A stretch of 64,000 nucleotides of DNA from Talpa occidentalis (GCF_014898055.3 NW_026555331.1:108001194-108065193); one strand, 5' to 3'; positions 12,241 to 24,756 are shown, counted from the first letter of the stretch. Notes: generated from the letters alone by a model not told the origin. Made by a program: numbers and translations.

Positions 12241-12959
12241 AAAAATTAACTTTTAAAAAGATGATAGCTGAGGCAAGAAGTAACCTCTTGCATTGCCTTG
12301 TCTCACTTATGATTTGATAAGAGAATTCTAGAATGTTGGCAGGCCCTTCCCCTCTCTATCTATAAGGGATCCAGCAAGCACTATGATAAATCAAGTTTTA
12401 GTTTCCACATCGATAAGATGGAAAGAATAATTTCAAAAAACATGATGTATTGGATTTACTGGGTACCATGTGTGCCATGCAAGGAATAGTCTAAACTTTG
12501 AGATCCCATAGCCCCTTGTTTTGAGTTTCCTGAGGTGAGTGGACTTGTCATACAGATCTCCATCTGTCCCAAGGGTTGCATGTGATTGGCACACAGCAAA
12601 TATGTATTAGCAAAATAAAGGAGTCATGTGCAACTACAACTTATACCAATCAAATAAGGATTGTGCACTTGGTAACCCAAAGAGGAAATAAGAAATTTGA
12701 TTTTCAGTCCAAGTTGCCATCGTGACACTCACTCTCAACAGTCATGGACACTTCTTGCCTTCTCAAATTCCAAACTTATTATCTTCCTCCATTTAAACCT
12801 ATGTAGCCCCAAAATCAAAACAGACTCAATCCAAATAGTGTCACCTTACACAGGATTTGGAAAGTCAGACTTAGGGCACAAGAGAAAATGCGGATTCATG
12901 AAAGGTTTAAGAGCCTACTCACAGATCATCTTCGCTGGGCAAGACCATGATGCCTGAGG

Positions 12960-13215
12960 CCTACTCATTCTTCAACTCTCAGTTGAGACATCATTTCTTC
13001 CTGAAAACCTTTTAGTGCCTTCCAAATAGCATTACTCCTTTTTGGTGTGTCCATGGTGGCCAGCACTTACCCACAAGTTTGCACTAACTCCAAATAGAGT
13101 GGTCTGTTAGGCTGATGCCAAGATTGATGGCTTGTCCACTTACTTACTGGTATATCTCCCTTGCCTAACACAAAGCTTGATAAAGGGCAGCTGCACAATA
13201 TATTGTCATTGAATG
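12960..13215 (+). repeat. L2-like fragment
   Basis: Pattern 'caactctcagttgagacatcatttcttcctgaaaacctttt ... ctcccttgcctaacacaaagcttgataaagggcagctgcacaatatattgtcattgaatgatt' follows the L2 3' end in order. 12258-12959 is unassigned; the 86-codon frame there has no recognisable domain. Confidence 0.5.
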
Positions 13216-13359
13216 ATTAAGTGAATTTATCCAGAAACTGATCAGAATCCACTCTACTCATTAGTTTACTACCATGAGCAGTGAGACATCTCCCACACAC
13301 ATGGTGTCCTCCACAGGAATAGTGCAGTGGGGGGGCTTTGGGGGCTCACAATCATTGAG

Positions 13360-13500
13360 CATTTCATCTGTTCTACATCCATTCCATAAATTAACTCATT
13401 GTGGCCTCCTACAAACCCTGGCAAACCTTTGCCTTTCTTTACTTTTGACAGAAGTGAGATGTAGAGGGTAAGTCGCTTTCCTAGGATACAGAAACTTAAA
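13360..13500 (-). repeat. MIR-like fragment
   Basis: 'acatccattccataaattaactcattgtggcctcctacaaaccctggcaaacc...agaagtgagatgtagagggtaagtcgctttcctaggatacag' follows reverse MIR order, though it is strongly diverged. 13501-14149 is unassigned. Confidence 0.4.
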
Positions 13501-14149
13501 GTGTTTGAGACAGAAAGTAAACTCTGAGGGCTTCAAAGAAAATCGAGGAAATTATACAAAGAAGCCAAGGGATGTCAGACAGAAACTTAGACACTAGACA
13601 AAAATAAGCACTGGACATAACCAACAGCAATAGGACATAGTGGGCTTTTTCCATTCATGCAAGACACGAACTGGAAAAGAAACCAGCTTATTCTTAGCCT
13701 AACTTCAATAGAATTTATCCTTGATTCATAATCTAAAAGACAAAGGGAATGTTTTTAAATGTTCTGTTTGGGTTTTTCAAATTTTAAACTTACAATTCTT
13801 TCAAACTTAAAACGATACATCACAAGTCTCAAAGATTCCTAGAGATAGACTGAGCTGACGTAGAAAGTGAAGGATGTTTGAGAGCTGGGGTGCTCTGGTA
13901 GCTGGCAAAGTTGGCAGTGAGGGAGGCAGACACAGCATGGCTCCACACTCGGGCAGAAGGGAGGCCATCTGCAGGCATTCAGGCTACGGGACCACCTCAG
14001 TGGAGGTCTACAGAAGCGCTTCTCAAACTCTGGCTCTACTTATCTTCTCACACAAACAGCATTGTTTGTTGTTTGTTTTTGTTTTTTTAAAGGTAAGACA
14101 TCACCATGGAATGCTTGAGACCACTTGTCTGAGCTCAGTTCTCTTCTGC

Positions 14150-14360
14150 ATCTTTTGTCCAATAAGCTGTGTGACCTTCAGCAACTTACATCACTTTTCC
14201 AACCACCAATTTCCTGATATGTGAAAGATGGATAACAGTAATACCCACGTCACAGTGTGGTGTGGTAGCTAAATGTAATAATGAAGATAAAGCATATAGT
14301 GCAGCACTGGGCTTCCAGTAAAAATTCAATTGAGAGTCAGTTACTGTATTAGTAACAGTA
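14150..14360 (+). repeat. MIR
   Basis: Clear forward MIR order: 'gctgtgtgaccttcagcaacttacatcacttttccaacc...tttcctgatatgtgaaagatggataacagtaatacccacgtcac...'. The 116-codon frame ending here runs into the MIR and is not a gene. 14361-16424 (about 2 kb) has no identifiable gene or repeat; chance frames of 62-93 codons overlap on both strands. Confidence 0.65.
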
Positions 14361-16424
14361 GTATTACATAAAAGTGGTGCATAAATAATAATGTTATTGC
14401 AATTCAGTAGCTTCTGAATTTTGCTTGGGGTGGAGGGAAATCTTTCATTGATCAAACAATTTTAAAAAAAAAATTTGAAGATTGCATTTCTAGAATGAAA
14501 AAATTGATTACTCCCAATTCTCCTTTTCTTAGAAGAACTGAACAAGAAAGAAAGCAGGTGCTAATCTCAGTCCTGCTAAGAGGAAGGAACCGAAACCCTA
14601 TCCAGCTTTGCCCCCACCCTACCACCCTCCTTGTCCCAAGGGACCCTACAGGCTGTACACTCTGCCTCCCACATACAGTGGCCTCAGATAGCCTAACAGA
14701 GCCACACACTTCCCTCTCACTCAAAGCTAGGCTGTTGCCAAGAAAGGAGGGGGAGAGGAAAACTGGGTATGTATGAGCTGGACATCAAAATCATCCTTAG
14801 AAATATCTAAAAGTATATTTTAAGAGATATCCTTTTTATCAATAACTCCCTAAAAACCGAAGCCTACTGAATTGCTTGCACAAAATCCATAAGCATCCTC
14901 CAGAACGTGTAACTCAATGCAGAGACAGTTATGTGCTGTAACAAGCAGTGCTGATTGACTCGTCTCCAGTTACCTCTTTGGCAAATTAAAAGACTCCTGG
15001 TCTTCATGGAAAATCAATGTCTGTTTAAGTCTGAAATGTTTCCATGGAACTGTGGATACCCACGGAGATCAGACAGCTAACGTATGCGTGCGTGCCTGTA
15101 TACAAGTCACAGGAAGTGAGACAGGAAAGTTCTCCCTCGGGAAGCTCCTGTCCACTTACAGGCAGCTGATCACATTTGGAAACATGGATGTGGAGGTGGG
15201 AGCATCATCGAGGAGCAAAGAGCACAGAGTTTGCTTTTAAACGGCCCCCCAAAGCACTCTATTACTGTGTCACCTAGACTGAATTTCAGGTTACCTCTCT
15301 GGCCCCGATGAAGGAGGGAAAAGGATGAAACTGAGCAGCATTGGGGTGATTGTGCCCACAACTAACAGGGACCTGTGGGGAGGCACAGTAGGGACAGCAA
15401 GGAAACAACAAAAAAACAACAGTGAGGTGGGAGTAAAGATACTTGTGAAGGGCTATACTGGCTTTCTGATGGAGAGGAGTTCCCAAAATACTGGGCACAC
15501 CTACAATCAAATGTAAGTTTCATATGCTCCAAAGTCAAATGGATGACTTGGAAATCATTCCTGATAGCCTGGATAAGTGAGAGTCAATTAAGTATTGATG
15601 CTAAATTATGAAGTACCTGGCAGTCTTCCACCTTTTGAAAGTGAATATCTTTGAGTAAGACCATATGGGTATTGCAATCATGAGGTTTATAAATAGCTGG
15701 CTTAGAAAAACCAAAACTTGTGTTCAGTTTCTAAGATGACAAGATACCTCCCAAGTTGGACACAGAGAGCTTTCTAGTACGGGAGGTAAATATGTAGCCA
15801 CTGCACACACAGGGACAAATACAACTCTCCCCTCAGTGTTTTCCGGGATTTCTGGGAAATGATGACTCACTGGGCTCCAGATCCCAGCAGATCCAGGCTC
15901 CATCCCTCCCTAACCAGGCCAACGTCTCTGCCAATCACAGACAGCTCTGAATATCTTGGTTCTCAGCCCTCACTTCCCTCAAGGGAGAGTAGATTGGGGC
16001 ACAGACTCAGAAAAACAAAAAAGCAACAAGACTTGTCGAGTTAACTCCATGTTCTCATGAGTTCAAGTCACAGGCAATTAACAATTAACTCATGGGAAAG
16101 TGAGCTGAAATGAAATGCCACCCAATACCCATGAAATGAGTGAGGGTCTGAACAATCATCTAATCCTCTGGTTTTGTTTTTCTTTGGCACATGAGGTCCA
16201 GAGTGAAGAGAACTGTGTATTTTTAGAAACTTCTCCTGAATCTGACTTAAATCATTCCTATGAATGACTCTACATGCTGTTGAGAATAGAAGGTTCATGC
16301 ATATTTCTTCTCATTTCTATCATGACTTGATTTCTGTTATGCATAAGTTAAAACCTAGATATACAATACTCTGTACTGACTCCCTGCTGCTCTTTCTAAT
16401 ATTTTGAACAAGTAAATGTCAGTG

Positions 16425-16480
16425 ATAGAAAGACAGATAGATGATTAATAGGTAGATAGAAGATAGATGGATAGATAGAT
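16425..16480 (+). repeat. GATA-type microsatellite
   Basis: Imperfect (GATA)n/(AGAT)n tract. Surrounding DNA from 16481 to 17333 shows nothing assignable. Confidence 0.85.
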
Positions 16481-17333
16481 GTCAACACATATGTATTACA
16501 TCTATATATATTGCTGTCTTATGGTATTTTCTTGCTTAGCCAAAGATCCAAGGTAAGAAAAAAAATGAAAAATAATAAAATGACAAAGTTACTTAGAACA
16601 ACCCAATAATTAGGAAAGAGGTTTTTTTTTTAATTTTCTAGAGAAATTTCTGACTAGGCTCCCTCTTTGAGAAAATTGTCCTACAGATTCATACCTTTTC
16701 ATTTAGCCCTCTTAGAAAGCAACAGTAACTCCCAAAGTTCAAAACTCCAGTAGGCTTAACCCAAAGTGGTAAAATCAAACTGAGATGAAAGAAGGATTTG
16801 ACAGGGCAATTCTAGAATGGGGTGTAGATCTGGAGAATGAGAGTATGCTAATCTGAAACAGAGCTACAAATAAGACAATCAGTGTTTTACTCATTCCTGG
16901 AAGCAAGCGTGTTTCTTTCTAGTGCTGGCTCGGCAGTGGAAAGAGGAGACTCTTTAAGGAGAAGGTTCAATCCAAACTAAACAACTGCACAGGAAGCCTC
17001 ACCTGCCACCACACCAACACACACTGCCAAAACACACGGTAGGCAGTGCTCCCACACTTCCCAGGCCTGTCTTTCATTGTTCTCCCTCCCCAGCCCCTAC
17101 ACAGCTGAACAGATGCAGAAATCCAAATTTCCTGTTCATGCTGCTTCTCTCCTGGGTCTGGTTAAGAATCCAGCACTCAGATTACTCTCTCACAGGCTCT
17201 CAAATGGGACCCCTCCCCAAAGAAAACTGAACGTTCCTTTGGAAAGCAAGGTTTTGTTTTGGTTTTGTTCTTTTTTTAGCTGACTAGGCTAGATGTTGAG
17301 TCAATCATAAGTGTCACCCATAAAAACGATGGA

Positions 17334-17610
17334 GGGCCTCCCCTGGTGGCGCAGGAGGTTGAGGGCAGCGCTGTGAAGCTGTCCGCAGCCTCTGTAGCGC
17401 CGGTTCGATCCCGGCTGGCTGGCGAGGGTCCCACATGGTGCTACAGACCTCTCCTGTTGTGCCCGCTGCTCCTCTCAGCAGTGTATTTCGGCAGTCTGCC
17501 TGTTCTGTTCCCTGCTCTGTCTCTGGTGAATCCTCTCACCCTCCCGTGCATTTCGCCTGTACCCCGGTTCTTGTATAAATAAATAAATCTTAAAAAAAAA
17601 AAAAAAAAAC
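17334..17610 (+). mobile_element. tRNA-derived SINE, subfamily A (first of a tandem pair)
   Basis: Full copy from GGGCCTCCCCTGGTGGCGCA to TATAAATAAATAAATCTT and a long A-tail at 17592-17609. B box GGTTCGATCCCGG is near 17402. The next SINE begins one base after the tail. Confidence 0.93.
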
Positions 17611-17611
17611 T

Positions 17612-17894
17612 GGGGCCTCCCCGGTGGCGCAGAGGTTGAGCTCTGGGTTGCGAAGCTGCCCGCGGCCTCTGCAGCGCCGGTTCGATCCCCGGCTGCTCCC
17701 CGGCCACTGGAGGAGGGTCCCACATGGCGCGCAGACCTCTCCTGCCACCCGCTGCTCCCCTCAGCAGTGTACTTCGGTCCCTCTGCCTGCTCTGCTCCCC
17801 GCTCTGGCTCTGGTGAATTCTCTCACCCTCCCGTGCTTCTGACTGTACCCAGTGCTTGTGCAAATAAATAAGTAAATAAATAAACAAAAAAAAA
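17612..17894 (+). mobile_element. tRNA-derived SINE, subfamily B (second of a tandem pair)
   Basis: GGGGCCTCCCCGGTGGCGCA start, GGGTTGCGAAGCTGCCCGCG arm, B box GGTTCGATCCCCGG and 'cttctgactgtacccagtgcttg' end. It was most likely inserted into the A-tail of the preceding SINE. The 178-codon minus-strand frame 17441-17977 is the two SINEs read backwards. 17895-18706 is otherwise empty apart from an A-run near 17912-17930. Confidence 0.93.
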
Positions 17895-18720
17895 CAAGAG
17901 AGTTCTCCTTTAAAAAAAAAAAAAAAAACTATGGAAAAAAAATTTTTTTGAGAAAGAAAGTAGAAAGTTAATGTCACTCTTGTAGAAGTCCAAGCAGCAC
18001 TTTTTCTTGCAGAAGTGACTTACTCCTCTATTCACATATTTATAACCACTTGCGGTGTTACAAGTACAGCAAGACTGTGTGGGTGGGAATGGAAGAGATT
18101 TCTGTGACCTCTTTCCTGGCTCCCTTTTAGATAAACATCAATGAGAAAGGCTGAAAACAAAAATATTTCTTAATATCTATGACGACAGTGCCAAAGCAGA
18201 GATAAATCCAAAGGATTAAGACAAAATCTCACTCTTCACAGACCATTTCCCTGTAATTTGGGAAGGGGAAGATCTTTTAAAAATAATTTATCCAGAGAAT
18301 GGCTTCAATTCTCCACCGTGTTTTTCCCCATGGAGACTTAGCCAGAACGGAAGCTGTATCTTCTGGCAATCCTCACTACAGTGACCAATCTAAATTTTCT
18401 AATTCTTTCCTATCTGTTTCAGTGTATTCCTTTATTCTTTCTCTCTTAATACCCCTTCTCCCAACTTTTATCAAAACCTACTCCTGGAAGAAGGCAGTTA
18501 CTGGTCATTACAACGCCAGGTGAACTGCAGTCAATACAACTGCCCCTTGAGAGCAGAAATCTTCTCTGGACACAAACTCTAAACTTCAGTAATCTAAATA
18601 AGACAAAAATGAGTCCAGTGGTCAAAATTTAAACAAAAATAACTGTAGTAGATGTGGTCATTGAGATCATTTTGAGCTCTACTGTCAACTGAAATCAGTT
18701 GAGCATTTGAACCAAATTCT

Positions 18721-19012
18721 TTTTTTTTTTAAAGATTTGTTTATTTATGCATACAAGAACTGAGGGGCGGGGGGGGTAAGAGGATTTACAGGCCAGAGGT
18801 GCAGGGGGTAAGAGGATTCACCACAGACAGAGTGGGGAGCAGAAAAGGTGGATCTACTGAAATACACTGCTGAGGGGAGCAGCAGGCGAGCCAGGAGAGG
18901 TCTGCTGCACCATGAGGGTCAGCTCCCTGGACAGGAATCAAACTCTTGCTGCAGCGGCTATGGATAGCTTCATAGTGCTGAGACTTAACCCCTTAACCAT
19001 AAGGGAGGCCCC
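18721..19012 (-). mobile_element. tRNA-derived SINE, subfamily A
   Basis: Antisense copy from a T-run (tail) to CCTTATGG-type head (AACCATAAGGGAGGCCCC on the plus strand). Target duplications TTGAACCAAATTCT (18707-18720) and TTGACCCAAATTCT (19013-19026) differ at one base. It contains a duplicated 'ggggtaagaggatt' stretch near 18771-18820. Confidence 0.92.
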
Positions 19013-19347
19013 TTGACCCAAATTCTCCTTCACTATAGTTACCATCACTGAATCTATGCCAAGATACCCCAAAATGGGAGATATGAACAATTCTTCCACT
19101 TCTTAACAATGACTATGTTTTATACACAGAATGACAACTAAACAATATTTACAGAGCTTAATTGATGGTCACTAATCTTTATAATTTAAAAATGAACTAC
19201 TCAGGATCCTACTCAGGAAAATATTCGTTGTTGTTCACAGCAGACAGGGTTTCCAGTAACAACCACCTGGAATATTATACTAGATATAACATAATTTTGA
19301 GGAGCTTCATTTAAAAATATTATAAGACCCTTTAAAATCATCTTTAG

Positions 19348-19621
19348 GGCCTCCCGGTGGTGCAGCAGTTGAGCGCTGGGTTGCGAAGCTGCCCGCAGCC
19401 TCTGCAGTGCCAGTTCGATCCCCGACTGCTCCCCGGCCACCGGAGGAGGGTCCCGCATGGCACGCAGACCTCTCCTGCCGCCCGCTGCTCCCCTCAGCAG
19501 TGTACTTCGGTCCTTCTGCCTGTTCTGCTCCCCGCTCTGGCTCGGTGAATTCTCTCACCCTCCCGCACTTCTGACTGTACCCAGTGCTTGTATAAATAAA
19601 TAAACAAATCTTAGGGGAAAA
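19348..19621 (+). mobile_element. tRNA-derived SINE, subfamily B
   Basis: GGCCTCCCGGTGGTGCAGCA start, standard B-subfamily body and tail. Perfect target duplication AAAATCATCTTTAG at 19334-19347 and 19622-19635. Confidence 0.94.
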
Positions 19622-20199
19622 AAAATCATCTTTAGACAAGAGTAGATGTACAGAAAAAAAAGGGATGGGTTGTGAGTCTGAATGTGAACTACTTCTGAAA
19701 CACACCTGGAGGCAGCTTTCAAAGATTAATCTCTCACTGCTGGGTTTACTCAGCATGTCCCTAAAGTGCAGGGAAAGTCTTGGTTATTTAAACATTTTTG
19801 CTGTTTGGAATCTGGATAAACAGAATTTAGCATTTCTTGGATGTTCCATCGTGACTTTTAACCAGAACAGTCAATGAGATCTCATGTTGATAGTTTAAAT
19901 TTCACTCTTCTTTGGCCAGAATATTATTGGATCTGCTGCAGATTATTGAATATTGGGTTCTTGCAATAGGCTCTTGGAAGGACCTAAAGAACAGGAAGAG
20001 CCAAGAACGAGGCAGGGTGTTATGAAGGATGAGGGCTATGAGAGGGCCCATGGACTGTCCCAAGACACAGAGGCTCAGTGGCCACTACAGGATACGTCTG
20101 GAGTAGCAGCAGGAGGCCACACCCACTGGACAAGCTGGACTAGTGGACAGCCTCCCACAGGGTCGACTAGGCAAATAATTATTACCCATTCATTTGTTG

Positions 20200-20350
20200 G
20201 TGTTTTTTAACTTCTCACAGGATAACGATTTATCTTGTCTCTCTAACTGGACTCTAAGTTTCCTGAGAACAGAGGAAATACCTTTGGATATTTTCATATC
20301 TTTTCTGAAGACCACAGTAGCTGGCACAGAACAGGATTACAATAAAAAAA
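20200..20350 (+). repeat. L2-like 3' end
   Basis: 'tgtctctctaactggactctaagtttcctgagaacagaggaaatacc ... ccacagtagctggcacagaacagg' follows the 3' end of L2 in order. Confidence 0.5.
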
Positions 20351-20469
20351 GTTTTGAACCATCACATTTCCAATTTAAATGGGTGGGTGAGAGCACCAAT
20401 TAATATACTAAAATATGAAATCTGGAGGAAATAATTTCTTAAGTTATTCTTTTGGAATTGCTTAATTAA

Positions 20470-21290
20470 GTGAGATTCAGGTCAAGGACCTCTTCCCTAG
20501 GCCTTCTGTTTGCAAAATCCTCACTCAGAACATTAACTCTCAGAGCCAAGTCTCCAGGCCAAAATGCTCCCCACAATTTCACCCTGGGACCACCAACAGC
20601 ATCTTGGACATTCCAGAGGCTACTCTGGTTCAACATGTTTAAATCCACATTTATCATTCTGCTTGAGCCCAGCTGTCTCTCTCCATGGTCCCAAACAAGG
20701 CAAAGACATCCAAGTCAAAACAAACTTGGAAAAATCTTCTCCTTCTCTGTCTTTGCTCCAAATCTAAATTCTATCCATTCTCATGTCAAATATGACCCCT
20801 ACTCTTTCATCTTTAGTGGCACCATTACAATTCAAGCATCTTCTCCAATTGGACTGCAGGCCTCTCATCTCATCTACAGTCTGTTCTCCATACTTCCAAT
20901 CTAAAATCCAAAACTCATTTTGTTACTCTCTAGTTTATAGTCTTTTTTCAACAATTTCTTGTAACTTAAAGGACAAATGTAAACTCCCTAAAATTACATA
21001 TATCCAAAACATATCATCTGAAAGATGAATAGAGACTAGCTAGAACATAACATGTTTTGTGTGTAATGTAGCAAAATATGTTCCAATACTTGCCTCCTTA
21101 AACTATGACCATATTATTTAGAGTAAAACAGAAAGCAAACTTTTCAAAATTCCACTTATCATTACTGGACTCATGCCTTCCTTTGCAACATTACCTCTCA
21201 CTCCTCTTCATAGGCTGAGGTTTCTCATGCCTCAGTATCTTGCACACACCATTCCCTCCATTCAGGAATTCCTATCCTTTAACAGGGCTC
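20470..21290 (+). other. Unassigned stretch with open frames; L2-like fragment at its end
   Basis: Three overlapping plus-strand frames (longest 144 codons, 20470-20904) lack any domain, signal peptide or splice logic I can recognise, and the DNA is ordinary AT-rich intron. 21120-21290 ('ggactcatgccttcctttgcaac...cctcagtatcttgcacacaccattccctcc') resembles L2. No gene is called. Confidence 0.4.
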
Positions 21291-21443
21291 CAAGTGAGGG
21301 CTGCAAGAAGATGCTGCACAGTATCTTTGAAGGACAGTAAATAAGACTCTGGGACTGATTTGTAGAGGAAGGTTACCCTGCTGTGTGGACAGCTGATGAA
21401 CCAATTTGGGAGACAACTGCTCCTGAGGTGGCCTGTCTAGTAT

Positions 21444-21579
21444 TGTTAGGGGAAAAAGGCTGTCCCAAAGCTAATTCCATACAGGCTTTGTGGACTCCAC
21501 CCCCACCCCAGTGTTAGGGGGAAAAGGCTGCCCCAAAGCAAATTCCATACAGGCTTTGTGGACTCCACCCCCACCCCAG
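21444..21579 (+). repeat. 68-bp tandem duplication of the LTR 5' end
   Basis: 21444-21511 and 21512-21579 are copies of the same 68-base unit, starting TGTTAGGGG and ending CCACCCCCACCCCAG, with only a few substitutions. Both include the LTR terminus. Confidence 0.95.
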
Positions 21580-21972
21580 GTCAAAGCCAAAGACACTGGG
21601 AACTCCAAATCCCTTCACCACTAAAGGGAAGGTGGCTGGGACCTGAGGGTGGGGTTAAGCAGCCAGGTGGATACAAAAGGCAGACATGTGGGCTTTGGGG
21701 CTCTCTCCATTTTGGAGCTCGCGGCATCCGTCTAGCTCTGAGCGTGACTTTGGGTTTCCAGGTCGTCGGATCGGGTAGGACGCATTAAAGACTTTATTTC
21801 CCTATTTTCTCCCTGAGTTGTACATTTTCCTTATTTCTTTTTCTCTTGTAAATAAACCTTTTATTAACCCTTTTGCGTGTGTCTGTAGTAGAGTATTCAT
21901 AAGTCCCTTTAAAGCGCGCGGGTGAGGACCCACAGCCAGGAACCCGTTTAATATCGGGGTTGCTCTATAACA
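21444..21972 (+). mobile_element. Solo LTR of a gammaretrovirus-like endogenous retrovirus
   Basis: The 529-bp block begins TGTTA and ends TAACA (perfect inverted termini) and is flanked by a 4-bp duplication GTAT (21440-21443, 21973-21976). Inside are a promoter-like region (GATACAAAAGG near 21670, then GGGCTTTGGGGCTCTCTCC), an AATAAA signal at 21851-21856, a TG/GT-rich stretch, and a CG-containing U5. No internal gag/pol/env sequence is present, so it is a product of LTR-LTR recombination. The first 68 bases are duplicated (see separate entry). Confidence 0.9.
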
Positions 21973-21976
21973 GTAT

Positions 21977-23215
21977 CTCCATGTAATTCCATGAATGAGA
22001 GCAAACAGACCCAACCTCACCCCTGCCAATGGGGATAATCAATGAGAGGTGAGCATATTCAAGGAGACTAGAACTCAGGCTATAGCCTTAAGAAGTAGAA
22101 GCAGCTTTTCCAGTTGTCAAAAAATTTAGCTCCAAATCCTGGGATGCTTTATTCCAGGCTGACTGGGGGACTCTATTTCCCTTGCATTTTTTTCAAAAGG
22201 CTGACATGAACGAAAGGAATCTGTGTACACGTCCTCTTTGTATCTCTCAAGACACTTCCCAGAACAAAAACACGGTTCACTGCTCATCTGCAAGTACCTT
22301 CTCTAGCCCTCAAAGGCAGAGGTAGCTCTTAGTACATCTCTTGCATCCCCTCTGTAGCTATAGTCAACACATCCTGCTGTACCTCCACTTATCCTTGCCA
22401 ATATAATTTGCTAGCCAGGAATGGATGAAGGACAGTTAGTATCATATATACTTTTGCATACCCAGGGGCTCATCAAAGTAACTGTACATAATAGACACTC
22501 AGTTAAATGCTAACCGAGTCAACTTATGTTTCTGAACACTGATGACTCTCTTAAAAATTTGAGATGAGTAGAAAGAAAATACAGAGGTCTTGATTAAATA
22601 AGAACTATGAAACCAAAGATCCAGCTTTCTTGCTTAGTTTTCCCTTCTGTTTTTGCTGTGTGGTTAGGAAGAATCTGTACTGCACTGGGGGATAGTTGAG
22701 TTCTTTCAAATTCCAAGCAGACTTAGCAAGAGCAGTGCTGGGTTGGCTCCTGCAGCCGCAAGAACAGACAGCATCATAGAAACAACTGCACGCTATCTTC
22801 TCCATTAGCTTCACTTTGAGTATTGGCCTCACTGTACCCTAACACAGAAAGGTCTTCTCTGTGAAGCAGGAAATAGAACTAGTAGTGGCCACCGGCAAGA
22901 AGAAGACAGAAAAGCTGCTTCTTCCACAGTCAACTGAGCAAACTCAATGCAGAACTCTACTGCTCCTGCTCGGAGCACACCTGAGACCCAAAACCAATGC
23001 CAGAAAGGTGAAACTCTATGATTGGCCAGCCCTGTCTTAAGCCCACTCCTACTGTGGGGAGTGAGAGGTGGGGAGGGGAGTAGGGTCTATTACCATAATA
23101 AAAGGAGTGGGAAAACTTGCTGGATAAATAAATATTCCCAGGACAATAAGCAAACAGAAACTGGAATTAATTATGGGCTTTAGTTCATAGTATATGAAGT
23201 TAATTAAGGGTAACC
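21977..23215 (+). other. Unassigned intronic DNA
   Basis: No exon, transposon or RNA gene recognised. Frames up to 75 codons are chance. Confidence 0.5.
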
Positions 23216-23262
23216 TAATATGCAAGATATTAAAAGAAGAATAATATGCAAGATATTAAAAG
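23216..23262 (+). repeat. 26-bp-period tandem duplication
   Basis: TAATATGCAAGATATTAAAAG occurs at 23216-23236 and 23242-23262 with a 5-base spacer. Confidence 0.9.
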
Positions 23263-24164
23263 CAGACAATAAAAAAATGCTGTCAGTCTGTTATACTGAT
23301 AACCATTTTCCTCTTTTTAATTCATAATATTATTATAAATAATGCAAAAAAATCATCATCTTCATAGAGTGCTGTATAAACAAAATTTATTATACTGACT
23401 ACTTCATAGTTTGGCAAAATAAATACACAATAGCTTAACTACAAGTCTGATAATAAATGCCAAGAAATACGTAGAACCTGTTCTCTTGCTCTCAATTAAA
23501 AAAAAAAAAGGTACAGAAGTACCATTCTGTCATACAGTAGAATGGTGATAGAAAAACTCCTGTTCAGGACCCAAAGTACACATCATGACTCAAACCCGAG
23601 CAGTCATGAGGTTCCCTACATCATCAGAGGAATAAAGCAGAGCATGGTCAGATTTTCCCCTGATTGGAAGAGTCCCTTAAAAAAAAAAAAAAAAAAGCAG
23701 TCAATGGGAAGTGCTCTTAAAACTTCCAGCCACTCCTACAGTGGGAGGAGACAGGACCACAGCACAGGCTGACAGCTGAGGTTAACGGAAAAACAAAACT
23801 GAGACTCCCTCCAGAAATGTAAGGACAATGCCCCTCCAACATCTGCCCCACGCCCCAACCCCCAGTTAAAGAGCTGTGCGCACACATGTGAGGGGGCAGG
23901 CAGGCTGCACAGGGAGCTGGGAACACTACACCTCTTGAAACACAGTGGGCCTTGGTATGCAGCGTCTGCTCATGGGAAGGGGGAGCCAATGTAACCGTAA
24001 ACACTTAGGCGTGTGAGTGGTCGGCTCAGCTGGGGTAGTGCTTCAAGTTCACACTTTCAATATTTAATGCACAACTACTATGTTGATAATGCTACAAGGC
24101 TAGGTTAAGAGTTTTTCCTAATTCTTTTCCAGAGAAACTTGTGAAGCAGTCCTTGGTTTCAAAT

Positions 24165-24305
24165 ACATAGTGATAATTCACTATGTTTCAGGTAGAATTG
24201 TAGGCACTGGGGATAGACCAGCGACCAAAACAGAGGGGGGAAACCCTCTGATCTTATAGAGCTTATATTTTATTTGGAGGTGACAGAGAGTAAACATAAT
24301 AAATA
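24165..24305 (+). repeat. Ancient mammalian interspersed repeat (same family as 7840-8140)
   Basis: 'attcactatgtttcaggtagaattgtaggcactggggatagaccagcgaccaaaacagag...ctgatcttatagagcttatattttatttggagg' follows the family in order. 23263-24164 otherwise holds only short A-runs. Confidence 0.55.
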
Positions 24306-24718
24306 AATGATGGTGAGACACGAGAGAAATGTCTCACTTTTCCCTCTCATAGTGACAGAGAAAAAAATTAAGCACTGAGGGGGGGATGTGCAGGGTTATA
24401 ATATAAGAGGATCACCCCCTATGATATCCTAAGCTGTGAGTTCTTGGTAGGATACCATCCTGGACTTCGTGCTGCTGCTAATGAGCACTCCTCCCCAGAG
24501 CAGAAAAGGAAGGGCTGTGGAGGGACAGACAGAACTTGGGTAAACACAAGAACAGGATTCTGCCCTGGGCAGTAGCCTTGCCACATCTTATCCTAAGCTT
24601 ATTTATGTCAGCTTAGACTACCATCCACCACCTCCCTCCATGATGTTAATAAGACCTGTCTCCTCCTAGTTCATGGAAAAATGTGTTGATAGGTAATATA
24701 GCCTATAGGCTAATCCAA

Positions 24719-24756
24719 ATATATATATATATATATACACACACATATATATATAT
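24719..24756 (+). repeat. (AT)n(AC)n(AT)n microsatellite
   Basis: AT dinucleotides, a short ACACACAC centre, then AT again. Confidence 0.95.

Noticed and set aside
17441..17977. 178-codon minus-strand open frame, the longest in the window
   Set aside because: It is two adjacent SINEs read on the opposite strand; the frame is open because the SINE bodies lack stops in that phase.
20470..20904. 144-codon plus-strand frame
   Set aside because: Composition is ordinary intronic DNA and nothing resembles a known protein; overlapping frames in other phases are just as open.
21444..21972. Possible full provirus around the LTR
   Set aside because: The 4-bp target duplication closes directly on the single LTR and no retroviral coding sequence is present nearby.
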